This document shows positions 63,658 to 64,000 of a DNA stretch of 64,000 nucleotides, piece by piece. Every line of letters begins with the position of its first letter. Positions within the stretch are counted from its first letter, which is position 1. This DNA comes from Lacticaseibacillus saniviri JCM 17471 = DSM 24301. GTDB taxonomy: Bacteria; Bacillota; Bacilli; Lactobacillales; Lactobacillaceae. Both the position numbers and the translations under genes were made by a program. Under the pieces are notes generated by a model. That model was not told the origin of the DNA. It ran no database searches and saw only the letters and a program-made list of their open reading frames with translations. Location: assembly GCF_001311785.1 (NCBI RefSeq), contig NZ_BBBX01000007.1, positions 1-64,000 on the forward strand. The letters are read 5' to 3'.

Positions 63658-64000
63658 CTAGTTTTGAACAGCGGCTAAACCTTTACGAGAAATTGGGCCC
63701 ACAATCAGTAATTGCAGTGGTAGTGCCACAATCAAATTAAAAATCCAGCCGTGACCATACTGTGCCCAGCCAACTTGGCCTTCCATCAGCAGACCATAAA
63801 GTGTCATGATGCTCACCATGCCCAACACCATCAAGCTTGAGATTGTGATCGCAATCTTAAGCGGATGCGTATTTGCAGGATCCTTAATCAGGAATGTGAA
63901 TACCACACCTTTGACAATCGGGCCCACTACGGCCAGATCAAAGATAGCCGCAACCAATAGTCCTAATGGGAAGCCAATCAAGACCTTCCCCGCCGTTGTT
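63658..64000 (-). CDS. DUF2798 family membrane protein (partial)
   Basis: Runs past the window edge; the frame stays open to 64000. Four hydrophobic segments in two similar halves (VLIGFPLGLLVAAIFDLAVV; LMVLGMVSIMTLYGLL; WIFNLIVALPLQLLIVGPIS), each half with a GP motif, as in DUF2798 proteins. Function unknown. Confidence 0.75.
   Translation of the reverse strand, partial: TTAGKVLIGFPLGLLVAAIFDLAVVGPIVKGVVFTFLIKDPANTHPLKIAITISSLMVLGMVSIMTLYGLLMEGQVGWAQYGHGWIFNLIVALPLQLLIVGPISRKGLAAVQN

Overview
The window reads as part of a Lactobacillaceae chromosome of roughly 50 percent GC; the genus cannot be fixed from the sequence alone. The signs are the tatD-rnmV-ksgA-veg block, a T-box in front of trpS, cre-like catabolite sites, an orphan MsmK-type sugar ATPase, a tagatose-bisphosphate aldolase, a LytTR two-component pair and several secreted proteins with SLAP/SH3-like repeats. 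No prophage, insertion sequence or CRISPR array was seen.

Layout: 1-2.7 kb, tatD-rnmV-ksgA-veg (minus). 2.8-8 kb, a class A penicillin-binding protein, an mntH manganese transporter and a TetR gene. 8-14.7 kb, an AraC regulator and a catabolite-controlled disaccharide operon (GH1 phospho-glucosidase, PTS EIIBC, GH65 phosphorylase, PTS EIIA). 14.9-18.7 kb, two membrane-anchored proteins of unknown role, the aldolase and a small secreted protein. 18.8-23.5 kb, metG, DUF72, NUDIX and msmK. 24.3-28.8 kb, two tandem secreted paralogues, a LytTR histidine kinase/response regulator pair and a divergent Rgg-like regulator. 28.9-35.4 kb, TMEM175-like, sirtuin, two metal-dependent enzymes, PEBP, a DHFR-like reductase, another secreted repeat protein and DUF1002. 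35.6-40.2 kb, a polyphosphate operon (ppx-ppk-ppx). 40.4-46.9 kb, aldo/keto reductase, GNAT, MATE, SDR with a divergent TetR, TPM and LemA. 47-53.9 kb, trpS with its T-box, a large secreted protein, a disulfide oxidoreductase and a quaternary-amine-type ABC transporter. 54-64 kb, HelD, GNAT, a P-type ATPase, an EmrB-type exporter, tRNA-Thr, an HD hydrolase, an aldo/keto reductase and a partial DUF2798 protein.

Two things cut across the window. First, about half of the protein genes, including essential ones (ksgA, trpS), are broken by single-base indels, nearly all in homopolymer runs and most of them one base short. That is the signature of uncorrected sequencing error, so these genes are annotated at full span as CDS with the break named, not as pseudogenes. 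Second, at least seven intergenic loci carry a family of modules of about 110 nt with strong compensatory base changes: an outer stem, tandem GA, a second stem, an invariant GAG-N-A ... N'-CGGA core and a variable hairpin. They join head to tail through a GTTTAGA linker and usually start at the stop codon of the gene before them. I do not recognise this structured RNA-like family; it is the most interesting signal in the window.
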